Positions 1 through 9,283 are shown, counted from the stretch's first letter. The stretch: 64,000 nucleotides of DNA from UBA6663 sp044226485 (GCA_044226485.1 JBGAGY010000001.1:1-64000); one strand, 5' to 3'. The notes: generated by a model not told the origin, from the letters alone. Program-made: numbers and translations.

Positions 1-387
1 CTCGGTCAACGCCTCGGCCGCCGGCCCTGTCATCGGGTTGCGCCATGTGCGGAAGGGCGCCAGCAATTGCCCGCCCTCATCGAAGGGCAAGTAGCCATGC
101 ATCATGCCGCTGAAGCCGATCGCGCCGATCGTCGTGAGCTCCACGCCGTACGTCGCCTGAACGTCCGCGCGCAGCTGGCGGTAGCTGTCCTGCAAACCCG
201 CCCACACGTCCTCGAGGTGATAGGTCCAGACGCCGTCTTCGAAGCGGTTCTCCCACTCGAAGCTCCCCGCGGCGATCGCGGCATGATCGGCGCCGATCAA
301 CACGGCCTTGATCCGCGTCGAACCAAACTCCACGCCCAGGAATGTCTGCCCGGTGTCAATGGCTTTCTGGATGCTTTCGTGGTCCAT
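1..387 (-). CDS. FGGY-family carbohydrate kinase, N-terminal part (runs off window)
   Basis: Reading the minus strand from an ATG at 387 gives 129 residues with no stop before the window edge. The N-terminus has the phosphate-binding pattern of the sugar kinase/actin fold (FLGVEFGSTRIKAVLI, about residues 16-31) and a conserved SGMMHGYLPFD stretch near residue 100. FGGY kinases phosphorylate pentuloses or other sugars in the cytoplasm. A strong ribosome site (GGGAGGG) lies just upstream of the ATG. The gene follows the GH51 arabinofuranosidase on the same strand, so a ribulokinase or xylulokinase-like role in arabinose use is likely, but the substrate-defining C-terminal half is outside the window. 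Confidence 0.85.
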   Translation of the reverse strand, partial: MDHESIQKAIDTGQTFLGVEFGSTRIKAVLIGADHAAIAAGSFEWENRFEDGVWTYHLEDVWAGLQDSYRQLRADVQATYGVELTTIGAIGFSGMMHGYLPFDEGGQLLAPFRTWRNPMTGPAAEALTE

Positions 388-475
388 CTGTCCCTCCCAC
401 AGCGACTGTGTCTGATCACATGGCCTGCGTGACGAAATCGCGCTGTTTCGCGTTTCGTCCGACGGGTTGAATGAT

Positions 476-509
476 ACGCCCTGTGGCCCCACTCGAGGCC
501 ACAGGGCGT
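476..509 (-). terminator. Hairpin downstream of abfA
   Basis: Perfect 13-bp inverted repeat (ACGCCCTGTGGCC and its complement) with an 8-base loop, placed 27 bases after the abfA stop. There is no clear U-run, so it may be a processing or weak termination hairpin between abfA and the kinase gene. Confidence 0.5.
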
Positions 510-535
510 CGGGTCAACCTGTCGGTCGGCTGCGC

Positions 536-2035
536 TCAGGCCAGGCGCGTGGCCAGGGCCGTGAAAGACATGGGCGGCACCGTGATCGTGGCGCGGCCCT
601 GCTCGACGGCCGGGGCCGGGATCGATTGAGACACAAGGCGTCGGGGCTCGTCCCAGGTGTTGAGCTCCTTCGGGTCGCTGCCGGCCAGTTGCGTCGCCGA
701 CGTGATCGAGAGCGACCCCTCGGCTGCCCAGGTCAGGTCAATCGTCACGGGGTCGGTCTGGCTGCGGTTGACGATGAACGTGGCGCCCTCGCGCGTCTCG
801 ACGTTGAAACTGGCCGAGACATCCAGGACAGGCACGGCGCCGTAGACCCGGGTCTCGATCGACGGGCACTTGACTGAGACGTCGAGCGCCTCGCCACGCG
901 CCAGGTTGGCCACCGCCTTGAAGACGTAGTAGGACGGATGCTTGAGCACTCCGTCGGTGCGCGTGTGCAGCCAAGAGATGACATTGACGATCTGGGCCAC
1001 GCACGCGATCTTGAGGATGTGGCTCTTGCGCAGGAAGACGTTCAGCCACTGAGCGACGACAAGCGCGTCCTCCAGGTTGTACATCTCCTCCGCCAGATGC
1101 GGAGCTTCAGTCCAGTCACCCTGCAGCGGATCACCCTTGTACCAGACCTGCCACTCGTCCCACGAGAGGAAGACGTCGTGCTTGCTGCGCCGTTTGGCCT
1201 TCACGTAGCGCAGCGTGCCTTCGAGCGTGTCGATGTAGTTCTCGAATGCCACGGCACTTGCCAAGAAACTGGTTGTGTCGTTCTCGCGATTGCTGGCGTA
1301 GTAGTGCATGGAGTGGAAGTCCATGTGCTCCCAGGCGATCTCGAGCGCCGTGCGGTCCCACTCGGGATACGTGGGCATTGAGTCGCTCGAAGAGCCGCAC
1401 AGCACGGTCTTGATGGAAGGGTCGTGCCACTTCATCAACTTGGCGGCTTCGAGGGCCTTCTGCCCGTACGCTGCGGCATCGAGATGACCCATCTGCCAGT
1501 GGCCGTCCATCTCGTTGCCCACGCACCAGTACTTCACGCCATGCGGCTCGCGGTAGCCGTGGCTGGCGCGCAGATCGGCGAAGTAGCTGCCCGTCGGCGT
1601 GTTGCAATACTCGACCATGTCTGCGGCCGCCTGGATGGTGCCGGTGCCCATGTTGACGCCGAGCAAAGGCGCGACGTTGATCGCCTTGCAGAACTCCACG
1701 AACTCGTTGGTGCCGAACTGATTGGTCTCGATGGACTGCCAGGCCAGTTCGCGCCGACGCGGTCGTTTCTCCTTGGGTCCAACCCCATCGAGCCAGTTGT
1801 AGCCGCTGAGGAAGTTGCCGCCGGGATAGCGGATGAGGCTGTATCCCTGGTCCTTGAGCGCCGCCAGCACGTCTGTGCGGTAACCGCGCTCATCGGCCAG
1901 CGGCGAAGCAGGATCAAAAATGCCCTCGTACACGCAACGCCCCATGTGCTCGACGAAGCCGCCAAACAGCAGCGGCGATATCGGGGCAATGGCGTCCTGG
2001 TTATCGATGCGAACTTTGGCCATCAACGAGGTCAT
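536..2035 (-). CDS. abfA: GH51 alpha-L-arabinofuranosidase
   Basis: A 499-residue protein of normal length for intracellular GH51 arabinofuranosidases, which remove terminal arabinofuranosyl residues from arabino-oligosaccharides with retention. The acid/base glutamate is seen in GNEMDG (E175) and the nucleophile in LSWDEWQVWY (E294); both positions match the spacing of characterised GH51 enzymes. The N-terminal SPLLFGGFVEHMGRCVYEGIFDP stretch is also typical. No signal peptide is present, so it acts in the cytoplasm on imported oligosaccharides. The ATG at 2035 is preferred over the one at 2023 because AAGGAG sits 8 bases upstream of it. It is followed on the same strand by the FGGY kinase, consistent with an arabinose operon. 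Confidence 0.95.
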   Translation of the reverse strand: MTSLMAKVRIDNQDAIAPISPLLFGGFVEHMGRCVYEGIFDPASPLADERGYRTDVLAALKDQGYSLIRYPGGNFLSGYNWLDGVGPKEKRPRRRELAWQSIETNQFGTNEFVEFCKAINVAPLLGVNMGTGTIQAAADMVEYCNTPTGSYFADLRASHGYREPHGVKYWCVGNEMDGHWQMGHLDAAAYGQKALEAAKLMKWHDPSIKTVLCGSSSDSMPTYPEWDRTALEIAWEHMDFHSMHYYASNRENDTTSFLASAVAFENYIDTLEGTLRYVKAKRRSKHDVFLSWDEWQVWYKGDPLQGDWTEAPHLAEEMYNLEDALVVAQWLNVFLRKSHILKIACVAQIVNVISWLHTRTDGVLKHPSYYVFKAVANLARGEALDVSVKCPSIETRVYGAVPVLDVSASFNVETREGATFIVNRSQTDPVTIDLTWAAEGSLSITSATQLAGSDPKELNTWDEPRRLVSQSIPAPAVEQGRATITVPPMSFTALATRLA

Positions 2036-2543
2036 ACGATCCGCTCCTTAAAGGTTGCGCGAGACTCGGCCTGCGCGTTGCGACGAGTCGGGATTGACGA
2101 GATCTGGATGCGATCCCTCAGCCGATCGGCGATGGCTGGCTGAACGCGGAATCCATCCAATTGGAAAGACCGACAAATCACCCGGTGTTATCGTTCACAG
2201 CCGATTGTCGCCGACTTTGCGTTCCGGTCAAGTGGAGGATGCCGGCGGGCGACCTCGACGATCTGGCGGCGTGCTCGCGTCTTCCGCCACGCCACCCGCA
2301 TCGCAGGCAGTCGACTGAGCGCCGGCGATCGCAGTGGCACTGCTGCACCTTCACGTTCAAGCATTGGCTGCACGTCTTCCGCCTCCGTCAGATGTTCTTC
2401 CGCCGCGTCGACAAGGAGTGGTGTCGCCACGACCTGATGTGAGCACCACCCGGTCGATCACAACGAATCGCGCAGAGCCGTCGGCTTCGTTCGTCGAGAT
2501 AGTCAGATCACACAGCCCGGCCGGGACGTCGTATCAGAAAGTT

Positions 2544-2597
2544 GTCAAAGAGTGGGCCAGCGCTGTCAAAGAGTTATCAAACAACCGTCAATATCAA
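2544..2597. promoter_or_regulatory. Array of GTCAAA half-sites with 11-bp spacing (site A)
   Basis: GTCAAAGAG begins at 2544 and 2565, ATCAAACAA at 2576 and GTCAATATC at 2587, so successive starts differ by 21, 11 and 11 bases. OmpR/PhoB-family regulators, which include KdpE, bind head-to-tail repeats with this helical spacing. The same 21 then 11 spacing recurs at 20026-20068 upstream of the paralogous unit. The regulator is inferred, not shown. Confidence 0.6.
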
Positions 2598-2677
2598 GGC
2601 GTGAGTGTCACCCACTTGGCTGACTAACAATTTGCTACAGCGGCTTCTCTTCACCTTTACTACCCATTCTTTCGGCT

Positions 2678-2741
2678 CTTTATTTTTTCCTTATGCGATC
2701 CCCCTGCGATTGTGCAGGTGCTTTATTTCGTCTTCCTACAA
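2678..2741 (+). promoter_or_regulatory. Conserved promoter box pair (site A)
   Basis: CTTTATTTTTTCCTTATG at 2678-2695 is followed by CTTTATTTCG at 2721 and CCTACAAT near 2735, a possible -10 of TACAAT. An equivalent pair lies at 20127-20190, and the distance from the first C to ATTTCG is 47 bases in both. The pattern loosely recalls the T-rich KdpE box of enteric kdp promoters. Confidence 0.5.
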
Positions 2742-2793
2742 TGATTTCGTCGTCTTCCATTTGAACGACTTCATTGTTGAGTGAGTTTCACCT

Positions 2794-3456
2794 ATGACTG
2801 CTCGCACTTCCACCATACCGTCGATCCTCGAAGCTCCAACGCGCGAGGCATCAGAGGCCGATGCTGCGTCGCGCAGCACCCCAGCGGTGCTTCTCGCGCG
2901 CCTCGTCGTGTTAGTGCCAAGTCTCGAGGTCGATCTGGCGGAGTTCGCTTCCTCGATCCGAGCGATGGCACAACCGCGAGAGCTTGGCGTCCTGCTGGTC
3001 GGCCAGTGCCTGCGACCCGACGAGGAGTTGACCTGGCGACGTCAGATCGTCACGCTGGCTTCGCTCGTCCAGGAGCGATCGCGGATCGCCGTCGAGTTTC
3101 GCGTGGGTCGTCTTGCCGATTGGACCGAGATCCTGAGACCGTTGCTCGCGGATGGTGACCTTGTCGTCTGCCATTGGGAGCAATCGCGCGGCTGGGTGTG
3201 GAGACGAAACAACCTGGCGCGCCAGATCGGCTCGGTGTTGAAGGTGCCGACCTGTGAATTGAGCGGCCTGTACGGTCGCCTGCCGGCTCGCCGCGCGCCG
3301 CTCGCACAACGCGCGCTTTCGTGGGTCGCGCCGGTCCTCGTCATCCTCCTGTTTGCGGTCATCCAATACGAAATCCAGGCCCTGACCACCGGGTGGATCA
3401 CACCCGTGGCCCTGTCGGCCAGCATCCTCATCGAACTCATGTTGATCGCCCTTTGA
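2794..3456 (+). CDS. Two-helix membrane protein of unknown function, paired with KimA-like permease (paralogue 1)
   Basis: 220 residues. The first 170 look like a soluble alpha/beta domain, with hydrophobic strands LVVLVPSLE near residue 37, LGVLLVGQ near 64 and GDLVVCHWEQ near 121. Two membrane helices close the protein at about 175-194 and 201-220. I do not recognise the family. It aligns along its whole length with the protein at 20234-20905 (for example LVVLVPSLEVDLAEFASSIRA versus LLVLVPGLDMFPAEFASQIRA). Both copies lie upstream of an APC-superfamily permease and share upstream promoter architecture. I infer a regulatory or accessory subunit of the permease, with the soluble domain perhaps sensing a nucleotide. 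No good ribosome site is visible, so the start rests on the match to the paralogue's length. Confidence 0.8.
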   Translation: MTARTSTIPSILEAPTREASEADAASRSTPAVLLARLVVLVPSLEVDLAEFASSIRAMAQPRELGVLLVGQCLRPDEELTWRRQIVTLASLVQERSRIAVEFRVGRLADWTEILRPLLADGDLVVCHWEQSRGWVWRRNNLARQIGSVLKVPTCELSGLYGRLPARRAPLAQRALSWVAPVLVILLFAVIQYEIQALTTGWITPVALSASILIELMLIAL

Positions 3457-3473
3457 ACCACTCAGGTAGCGCC

Positions 3474-4601
3474 ATGCCCGACCCGACTATCGCCCCACTG
3501 ATCCCAACGGATCCCGGAAACGACTCCGTGGAGAACGTCCTGAGCCAGGACTATCGACTTCAGGCTGAAGCCCTCTCCCGACAACCGGCGACTATTCAAC
3601 GCTTCTTGCTTGCACAGGGCCGCCTGCTGGCCGAGGCGCTTGCCGCCCCGCAACCGCCTTCGACGTTGCGGTTCAAGCTTCCGGATCAGGTCATACGCCA
3701 ACACGCGCCTGAGCCTATCCAGCCCGAACTACGCGAACAACTGGTCGGCGGCCTGCTCGAGCGGTGGACGCGGACGGATCCGGTGGCCGCCCTGCGCACG
3801 CGGCTCTCCGAGCTCGATCAGCACGAGAACGCTGCTGTCACACTCGCCTCAAGCCTGGTGCGCTACGCCACGGCTCTCGCGCTCGTGAACGATCTCCTTC
3901 CAGCCGGGCGCTCCGTCTCATACGTGGCCCTGCCCGGCGAAGACATCCCCACGGTTCCCATCGCCGAAGCCGGCGCGCCGGGCTCGGCCATCACATCGGC
4001 CGCTGACGCGATCGCCGAAGAAGGCGCTGTCGACCAAAACCGCGGCGAGTTGCTCGTGCCCTACGTGCCGGCCGCGCGGCGGTTCTTCATGCCCCAATGG
4101 GTGGCCTTCGACGACGACGACCGTTTGTTGGTCAACAGCGTGCCGCTGGCAGAAGCGCACGTCACGTCGATGCAGCGCTACCTGGGCGTGCTTCACACAG
4201 CCGTTTCGCTGGCGCCGTACATGGTCGCCGCGGGCATCTATCAACAACGCCGCTACGGCATGTTGGGTCAGCTCATCAATCAGGGCCGCGCTCTGGCCCG
4301 CCACTACACGCGCGAGATCGTGGCAACGATCAAACGGCGCGCGGCGGCCCAGGACCTCAACCGCGGGTTGAGCCTCAGCGTCCCGTATTTCGACGATCAG
4401 TCTCTGCAAATGAAGACCTGCGCCTTCGACGTGATCCCGGCCGGGCGCATCATGTTCGTCCCCGCATTCGTCGTCCGCGCGGCGCGCGAGCAACAGGCCA
4501 AAGTGGCGCAGGACACGCGCATCGACGCCGCCACACGCAGCCATCTCTTGCACGAACTGCAGCTGCTGGAAGCCGCTTTCACCGAGACGGCGTCCGCCTG
4601 A
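3474..4601 (+). CDS. Uncharacterised cytoplasmic protein in KimA-like operon
   Basis: 375 residues, with no signal peptide, no membrane helix and no motif I recognise. The N-terminal third is helical and acidic. The C-terminal half holds a basic helical stretch (GQLINQGRALARHYTREI) and ends in a likely coiled coil near residue 340. It starts 18 bases after the preceding stop and ends 27 bases before the permease gene, so it belongs to the same transcript. The other KimA-like unit at 20234-22889 has no equivalent, so this protein is specific to the first unit. A longer in-frame reading to 3321 overlaps the previous gene and was rejected. A role in permease assembly or regulation would be a guess from position only. 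Confidence 0.75.
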   Translation: MPDPTIAPLIPTDPGNDSVENVLSQDYRLQAEALSRQPATIQRFLLAQGRLLAEALAAPQPPSTLRFKLPDQVIRQHAPEPIQPELREQLVGGLLERWTRTDPVAALRTRLSELDQHENAAVTLASSLVRYATALALVNDLLPAGRSVSYVALPGEDIPTVPIAEAGAPGSAITSAADAIAEEGAVDQNRGELLVPYVPAARRFFMPQWVAFDDDDRLLVNSVPLAEAHVTSMQRYLGVLHTAVSLAPYMVAAGIYQQRRYGMLGQLINQGRALARHYTREIVATIKRRAAAQDLNRGLSLSVPYFDDQSLQMKTCAFDVIPAGRIMFVPAFVVRAAREQQAKVAQDTRIDAATRSHLLHELQLLEAAFTETASA

Positions 4602-4628
4602 GGCGTCGCCCACACCCGAGACACCACC

Positions 4629-6449
4629 ATGGCCTTTTCGATCGCCTTGCTCATTCTGATTGTGTTCATGGCCTACAAGGCCTCGCCGCGCGAGCGCAAG
4701 GAAGACGCTCACGTCCATGGCGCGGGTCAGATCGGCCTGCTTGCAGCCCTGGCCCTTTTCGGCGTGGACTATTTCACGTCTTACTACTATGCGACCGGCG
4801 AAATGATGAGCGCCCTTCATCCGTACGGCCTGGAGGACAAGGCTTACATCGCCGTCGCGGTGATCAGCCTCGCCAACTTCGTCTTCGGCGTGCTCTACAT
4901 GTATTCGTTAGGGATCTTCAACGAAGGCGGCGGATCTTACACGGCGTCGATGCGCTATCTCTGGCCGACGCTCAGCCTGATCGTGGCGGTCACGCTCATC
5001 CAGGACTACGTCTTGACGATCGTCGTGTCGGCCTTGTCAGGCGCCGATCAATTGCTGTCGGTCCTCAACGCCTACAACACCGACTGGATCTGGCACTTCG
5101 CGATCGGCGCGGCGCTGGCCGCCGTGACCTGGTTCCTCACCATTCGCGGACGCGGCGAGTCGGCTCAGACCGTGTTCATGCTGCTCGGCGTGTTCGTCAT
5201 GCTGACCGTCGTGATGGTCATCGGGCTTGTCCTGGCGCATCTCAACGGCGTGCCAGCCGTTCTTCCCACTGAAGCTCCCAAGGCCGCCTCCCTCGGGCAG
5301 GCGGCGCTGCACATGTTGACCGCGTCGATGAAGGGCATGGTCGCCCTCACAGGCCTCGAGGCGATGTCGAACGGCATCCAGTTCGTCATCAACGTCGACT
5401 CAGGGCCGGTGGTCTGGGGGCGCAAACATCTGCCGAAACTCAATCGTGTGTGGGATTTCTACAGCGGAAAAGCCGGCATCGGCCGGTTCGTTCAAACGTC
5501 GTTCCTGTTCTACGGCGGCGTGACGACCCTTTTCCTGACGTTCTTCGCCATCCGCTTCGACGTCTTTGACGGAACCCTTGGCCGCACACTCGTCGGCAAC
5601 CTGGCGGCCATCGGCTTTGGCCAGATCCCGGGCGGTGACATCCTTTTCTGGACCTACCAGCTGCTGGCCGTTCTCCTGCTGGCGGCGGCCTCGATGACGG
5701 CTTTTCAAGACGCGCAGGCCACTGAGTGGCGGGACGTCGCGATCGGCGAGATCCCAGAGGTCATCGTTTATCGTGACCCGCGCGGCACCTTCACGCGCTC
5801 CGTCACGATCACGTTCGGCATCGCGGTCTTGATCATGTTGGTCGTCCGCGGCCAGACCACCCTGGCGGTGCCGTACTACGGCGTCGGCGTGTTCATGCCG
5901 ATCATGGTGATGGGCCTTGCCATCCGGCAGCACATCCTTCAGCACTACAAAGGCGCCGCGCGGACGTGGGGCGCTGCCGGAGCCACCTTCGCAGCTGCCC
6001 TCGGCGCGATCGTCTTCATCGGCCAGATCGTTGGCAAGTGGGAGGAAGGCGGCTGGGTCGTGCTGATCTCTTTCACGACGCTTGCCCTGGCCGCGCACGG
6101 CATCCTGATCTCGCCGCTGGGATTCCGCGAGCCCAAACAAATCCAGCGAATCGTGCGCGACAAGGCGCGCGTGCAGGGCGCGATGGCGTCCATCGTCGAG
6201 TGGCAATCCCTGAAGATGCAGGAGTATCGCTTCTGGGTGCTGAGCGCGCTCTCGCGTGCTTTCGCGTTGTTGGGCGTGCATCGCCCAAAGCGGTACGAGC
6301 CCCAACCCGTCGCGGCCGGTGACTACGACCATGCGCTGCACGTGGATCATCCGGAAGCGCCGTCCTTCCTCGACCAGTACATCGACAAACCTGAGCCGCG
6401 TCTCGGTGGGCAACCGACCCAGACTGCCGATCCCCATCAGGCGCCTTGA
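4629..6449 (+). CDS. APC-superfamily permease, KimA-like (probable K+ uptake)
   Basis: 606 residues with about 12 hydrophobic helices. One segment near residues 35-60 (ALFGVDYFTSYYYATGEMM) resembles the first unwound helix of APC transporters, and the region near 235-250 (MVALTGLEAMSNG) matches the TGVEAISNG element of the second permease in this window. Relatives such as Bacillus KimA import K+ with protons. Unlike the permease at 20961-22889 it lacks the long soluble C-terminal domain and has a shorter basic tail. The context (P-type ATPase, RCK proteins, kdp genes) supports potassium as substrate, but amino acid transport cannot be excluded from sequence alone. Confidence 0.8.
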   Translation: MAFSIALLILIVFMAYKASPRERKEDAHVHGAGQIGLLAALALFGVDYFTSYYYATGEMMSALHPYGLEDKAYIAVAVISLANFVFGVLYMYSLGIFNEGGGSYTASMRYLWPTLSLIVAVTLIQDYVLTIVVSALSGADQLLSVLNAYNTDWIWHFAIGAALAAVTWFLTIRGRGESAQTVFMLLGVFVMLTVVMVIGLVLAHLNGVPAVLPTEAPKAASLGQAALHMLTASMKGMVALTGLEAMSNGIQFVINVDSGPVVWGRKHLPKLNRVWDFYSGKAGIGRFVQTSFLFYGGVTTLFLTFFAIRFDVFDGTLGRTLVGNLAAIGFGQIPGGDILFWTYQLLAVLLLAAASMTAFQDAQATEWRDVAIGEIPEVIVYRDPRGTFTRSVTITFGIAVLIMLVVRGQTTLAVPYYGVGVFMPIMVMGLAIRQHILQHYKGAARTWGAAGATFAAALGAIVFIGQIVGKWEEGGWVVLISFTTLALAAHGILISPLGFREPKQIQRIVRDKARVQGAMASIVEWQSLKMQEYRFWVLSALSRAFALLGVHRPKRYEPQPVAAGDYDHALHVDHPEAPSFLDQYIDKPEPRLGGQPTQTADPHQAP

Positions 6450-6478
6450 GCGCCTGGTGATCGGCCGGAAAGCCGGTC

Positions 6479-9283
6479 ATGTTCGCATCACCGATCCACG
6501 CTCTGCCTGAGCAAGAAGCGCTCGCGGCGCTCGAGACAGGGCCGATGGGCCTTCAAACCGCAGAGGCGCGGTCGCGGCTGGATCTCTACGGGCTCAACGC
6601 GATCCGTGAACCGGCGAGGCCAGAGGCCTGGCGTGAGGCTGTGCCGTACTTCACACACGGCATGGCCCTTCTGCTCTGGTTGGCCGGCGCGTTGGCGCTG
6701 ATCAGCGGGCACATCGGCCTTGGCCTGGCCATGTGGCTGGTCGTCGTGTCGAACGGCGCCTTCTCGTTCTGGCAGGAGTTCCGCGCCCGCCGCGCGACGG
6801 CGACCCTCAAGAGCCTGCTTCCAGCAGTGGCACGCGTCGTCCGCGATGGCGTCGATCAGAAGCTGCCCTCGAGCGAACTGGTCCCCGGCGACGTGCTGAT
6901 CCTGGCCGAGGGCGACAACGTCCCCGCCGACGCCCGCGTGATCGAGGCCTTCGGCCTGCGGCTCAACCAGGCGACGCTGACGGGCGAGTCGATGCCGGTG
7001 CAGAAGACAAGCGACGCCAGCCTGCGCGATGGGCTGTCCGAGCTCGAGCGCCCCAACCTCGTGTTCGCAGGCACCACCGTGCACGCCGGCACCGGGCGGG
7101 CCGTGGTGTTCGCGACAGGCATGTTGACCCAGTTCGGACGCATCGCGAACCTCACGCAGAGCGTGCCCGAAGAGCCGAGCCCGCTTCAACGTGATCTGGC
7201 GCGTGTGACCCGGCGGGGCTCCCTGATCGCCCTCATCCTGGGCGCCGTCGTGTTCGCGGAAGCCTGGATCGACCTCGGCGGCACATGGCTGCAGTCGTTC
7301 ACCCTCGCGATCGGACTGATCGTGGCCGTGATCCCCGAGGGACTGACACCGACCGTCACGCTCTCGCTGGCGCGTGCCGTCCAGCGCCTCGCGAGTCAGG
7401 GCGTCCTCGTCAAACGATTGGCGACCATTGAGGCCCTCGGCGCGACGTCGGTCATCTGCACCGACAAGAGCGGCACCTTGACACAGAACCAGATGACGGT
7501 CCGATCGTTGTGGGTCGGCCGGCACCTGCTGGAGGTGTCGGGCGTGGGCTACGCGCCAGTCGGCGAGATTGCCGGAACACGATCGCATCTGGCCACGCCG
7601 GAGGTCGAAGTGCTGCTCACGGCCGCCCTGCTCTGCAACAACGCCCGCCTGATTCCGCCCACGCCGGAGCATCCAGGCTGGTCGTGTCTGGGCGATCAGA
7701 CGGAAGCCGCGCTGCGAGCTGTCGCGTTGAAGGGCGGTCTGGACGAAGGAACTGTCGCGCGCCGCTGGCCGCGCATCCATGAATTGCCTTTCGATGCCCG
7801 GCGCAAACGCATGAGCACGATCCATCGGCATCCAGGCGGCGAAACGGCGTTCATCAAGGGCGCCCCTAAAGAGGTCCTGCAGCTCTGCACGACGTGGCTC
7901 TTCGACGGCATGCCGCAGCCTCTGACAGACGCCATCCGCGACGAGATCCTGGCGGCCAACGACGCGTACGCCCGCCGCGCGATGCGCGTGCTGGCGCTGG
8001 CTCGACGTGAGTTGCCACCGCGCGCCGGCGCTTACTCGCCTGAGGGCGTCGAGCGCAGTCTGACGTTCCTCGGCCTGGCCGCGATGATGGACCCGCCGCG
8101 GCCCGAGGTGGCGGCCGCGGTGCAGACCTGCCACGAGGCCGGCATCCGGCTGGTCATGATCACCGGCGACTACGGCCTGACGGCCGAGTCGATCGCGCGA
8201 CGCGTCGGCCTGCTGAAGAGCGCGACGCCACGCATCTTGACGGGCGCCGAGGTCGAAACCCTCAGCGACGACGAGCTTGCGGAGATCATGAGCGGCGAGG
8301 TCATCGGCGCACGCATGGCGCCCGAGCACAAGCTTCGGGTGGTCGCGGCCCTGCAGGCCCGGGGCGAAGTCGTCGTCGTCACAGGCGATGGCGTCAACGA
8401 CGCGCCGGCGTTGAGGAAGGCCGACATCGGCGTGGCGATGGGCGTAACCGGCACCGACGTCGCGAAGGAAGCAGCCGACGTCGTGCTCACGAACGATCGC
8501 TTCGACCTGCTCACCGTCGCCATCGCCGAGGGCCGGGCCGTGATCGACAACCTGCGCAAGTTCGCGACGTACATCTTCGCCAGCAACGTCCCCGAGTTCT
8601 TGCCGTTCGTGCTGACCGCGATGTTTCGCATCCCGCTGGCGCTCACCACCATGCAGGTGCTGGCGATCGACCTCGGCACCGACCTGCTGCCCGCACTCGC
8701 CCTCGGGCTCGAGCGCCCCGAGCCAGACGTGATGCGCCGGCCGCCACGGCGTCGCGACAAGCCGCTCATTGATCGCGGCCTGATGCTGCGCGCCCTGCTC
8801 TGGTTGGGCCCGATCGAGGCCGCTCTCTGCTATCTGGGGTTCTATTCGGTCTATCTCAGAGCCGGCCTGAGCACGCTGCCGCTTGTGAATTGGGTCCCCT
8901 TTGCCGAACGACTGACGACACACGAAGGCCGGCTCTATCTTCTCGCCACCACGACCTTCCACGTCGGCGTGGTGATGGCGCAAATCGGCAATGCCTTCAC
9001 TTGCCGGACGGAGACCGAGCAAGTCCACCGACTCGGCTGGCTCAGCAATCGTTACCTGATCTTGGGCATCCTCGCCGAAGTTTTTCTGATCATCAGCTTC
9101 GTCTACGTCCCGCCCCTGGCGGCGCTGCTCGAGCATGTGCCGCTTCCGACGGAGACCTGGGTCGGCCTTTGCCTCTTCGGGCCGATCGTGTATGGGATCG
9201 ACCGTGTTCGCAAAAGCCTCGTCCGTCGGCGTAACCGCGTCCATGCGGCGCCGCGTCGTACAACCGGAGAAGCTCACATATGA
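6479..9283 (+). CDS. P-type cation ATPase resembling P2C (Na+,K+-ATPase-like) pumps
   Basis: 934 residues with all P-type landmarks: TGES in the actuator domain, the phosphorylation loop around D329, KGAPKEV in the nucleotide domain and TGDGVNDAPAL in the hinge. Helix M4 has PEGL (E287). M5 has SNVPEFLPF (S702, N703, E706) and M6 has IDLGTDLLPA (D731, D735). These match the ion-binding residues of Na+,K+-ATPase (SNIPE and IDLGTDMVPA) better than those of SERCA (SSNVGE and VNLVTDGLPA). The phosphorylation motif reads DKSGT rather than the near-universal DKTGT. No beta subunit is encoded nearby. The stop overlaps the next ATG by 4 bases, tying it to the RCK genes. Transport of K+ and/or Na+ is inferred. 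Confidence 0.9.
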   Translation: MFASPIHALPEQEALAALETGPMGLQTAEARSRLDLYGLNAIREPARPEAWREAVPYFTHGMALLLWLAGALALISGHIGLGLAMWLVVVSNGAFSFWQEFRARRATATLKSLLPAVARVVRDGVDQKLPSSELVPGDVLILAEGDNVPADARVIEAFGLRLNQATLTGESMPVQKTSDASLRDGLSELERPNLVFAGTTVHAGTGRAVVFATGMLTQFGRIANLTQSVPEEPSPLQRDLARVTRRGSLIALILGAVVFAEAWIDLGGTWLQSFTLAIGLIVAVIPEGLTPTVTLSLARAVQRLASQGVLVKRLATIEALGATSVICTDKSGTLTQNQMTVRSLWVGRHLLEVSGVGYAPVGEIAGTRSHLATPEVEVLLTAALLCNNARLIPPTPEHPGWSCLGDQTEAALRAVALKGGLDEGTVARRWPRIHELPFDARRKRMSTIHRHPGGETAFIKGAPKEVLQLCTTWLFDGMPQPLTDAIRDEILAANDAYARRAMRVLALARRELPPRAGAYSPEGVERSLTFLGLAAMMDPPRPEVAAAVQTCHEAGIRLVMITGDYGLTAESIARRVGLLKSATPRILTGAEVETLSDDELAEIMSGEVIGARMAPEHKLRVVAALQARGEVVVVTGDGVNDAPALRKADIGVAMGVTGTDVAKEAADVVLTNDRFDLLTVAIAEGRAVIDNLRKFATYIFASNVPEFLPFVLTAMFRIPLALTTMQVLAIDLGTDLLPALALGLERPEPDVMRRPPRRRDKPLIDRGLMLRALLWLGPIEAALCYLGFYSVYLRAGLSTLPLVNWVPFAERLTTHEGRLYLLATTTFHVGVVMAQIGNAFTCRTETEQVHRLGWLSNRYLILGILAEVFLIISFVYVPPLAALLEHVPLPTETWVGLCLFGPIVYGIDRVRKSLVRRRNRVHAAPRRTTGEAHI

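Larger units (their letters stand above)
2036..2793. other. Long intergenic region between divergent genes
   Basis: 758 bases between abfA and the first gene of the potassium island. No convincing gene was found; the short open frames here have no family features. The right half (2544-2741) carries the half-site array and box pair listed separately. The left half shows nothing I can name, apart from the abfA ribosome site at its edge. Confidence 0.6.

Noticed and set aside
2055..2627. Short open frames in the gap upstream of the potassium island
   Set aside because: No ribosome sites, no conserved motifs, and they overlap the regulatory array.
2678..2793. c-di-AMP (ydaO-type) riboswitch before the KimA-like operon
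   Set aside because: The region between promoter boxes and start codon is too short and lacks the conserved riboswitch elements; the conserved parts keep fixed spacing with unrelated intervening sequence, which fits protein sites better.
6488..9277. 929-residue open frame antisense to the P-type ATPase
   Set aside because: It mirrors the codon structure of the real gene in GC-rich DNA, is rich in His/Gln/Arg/Asp, and has no family features; the plus-strand product has all P-type ATPase motifs.
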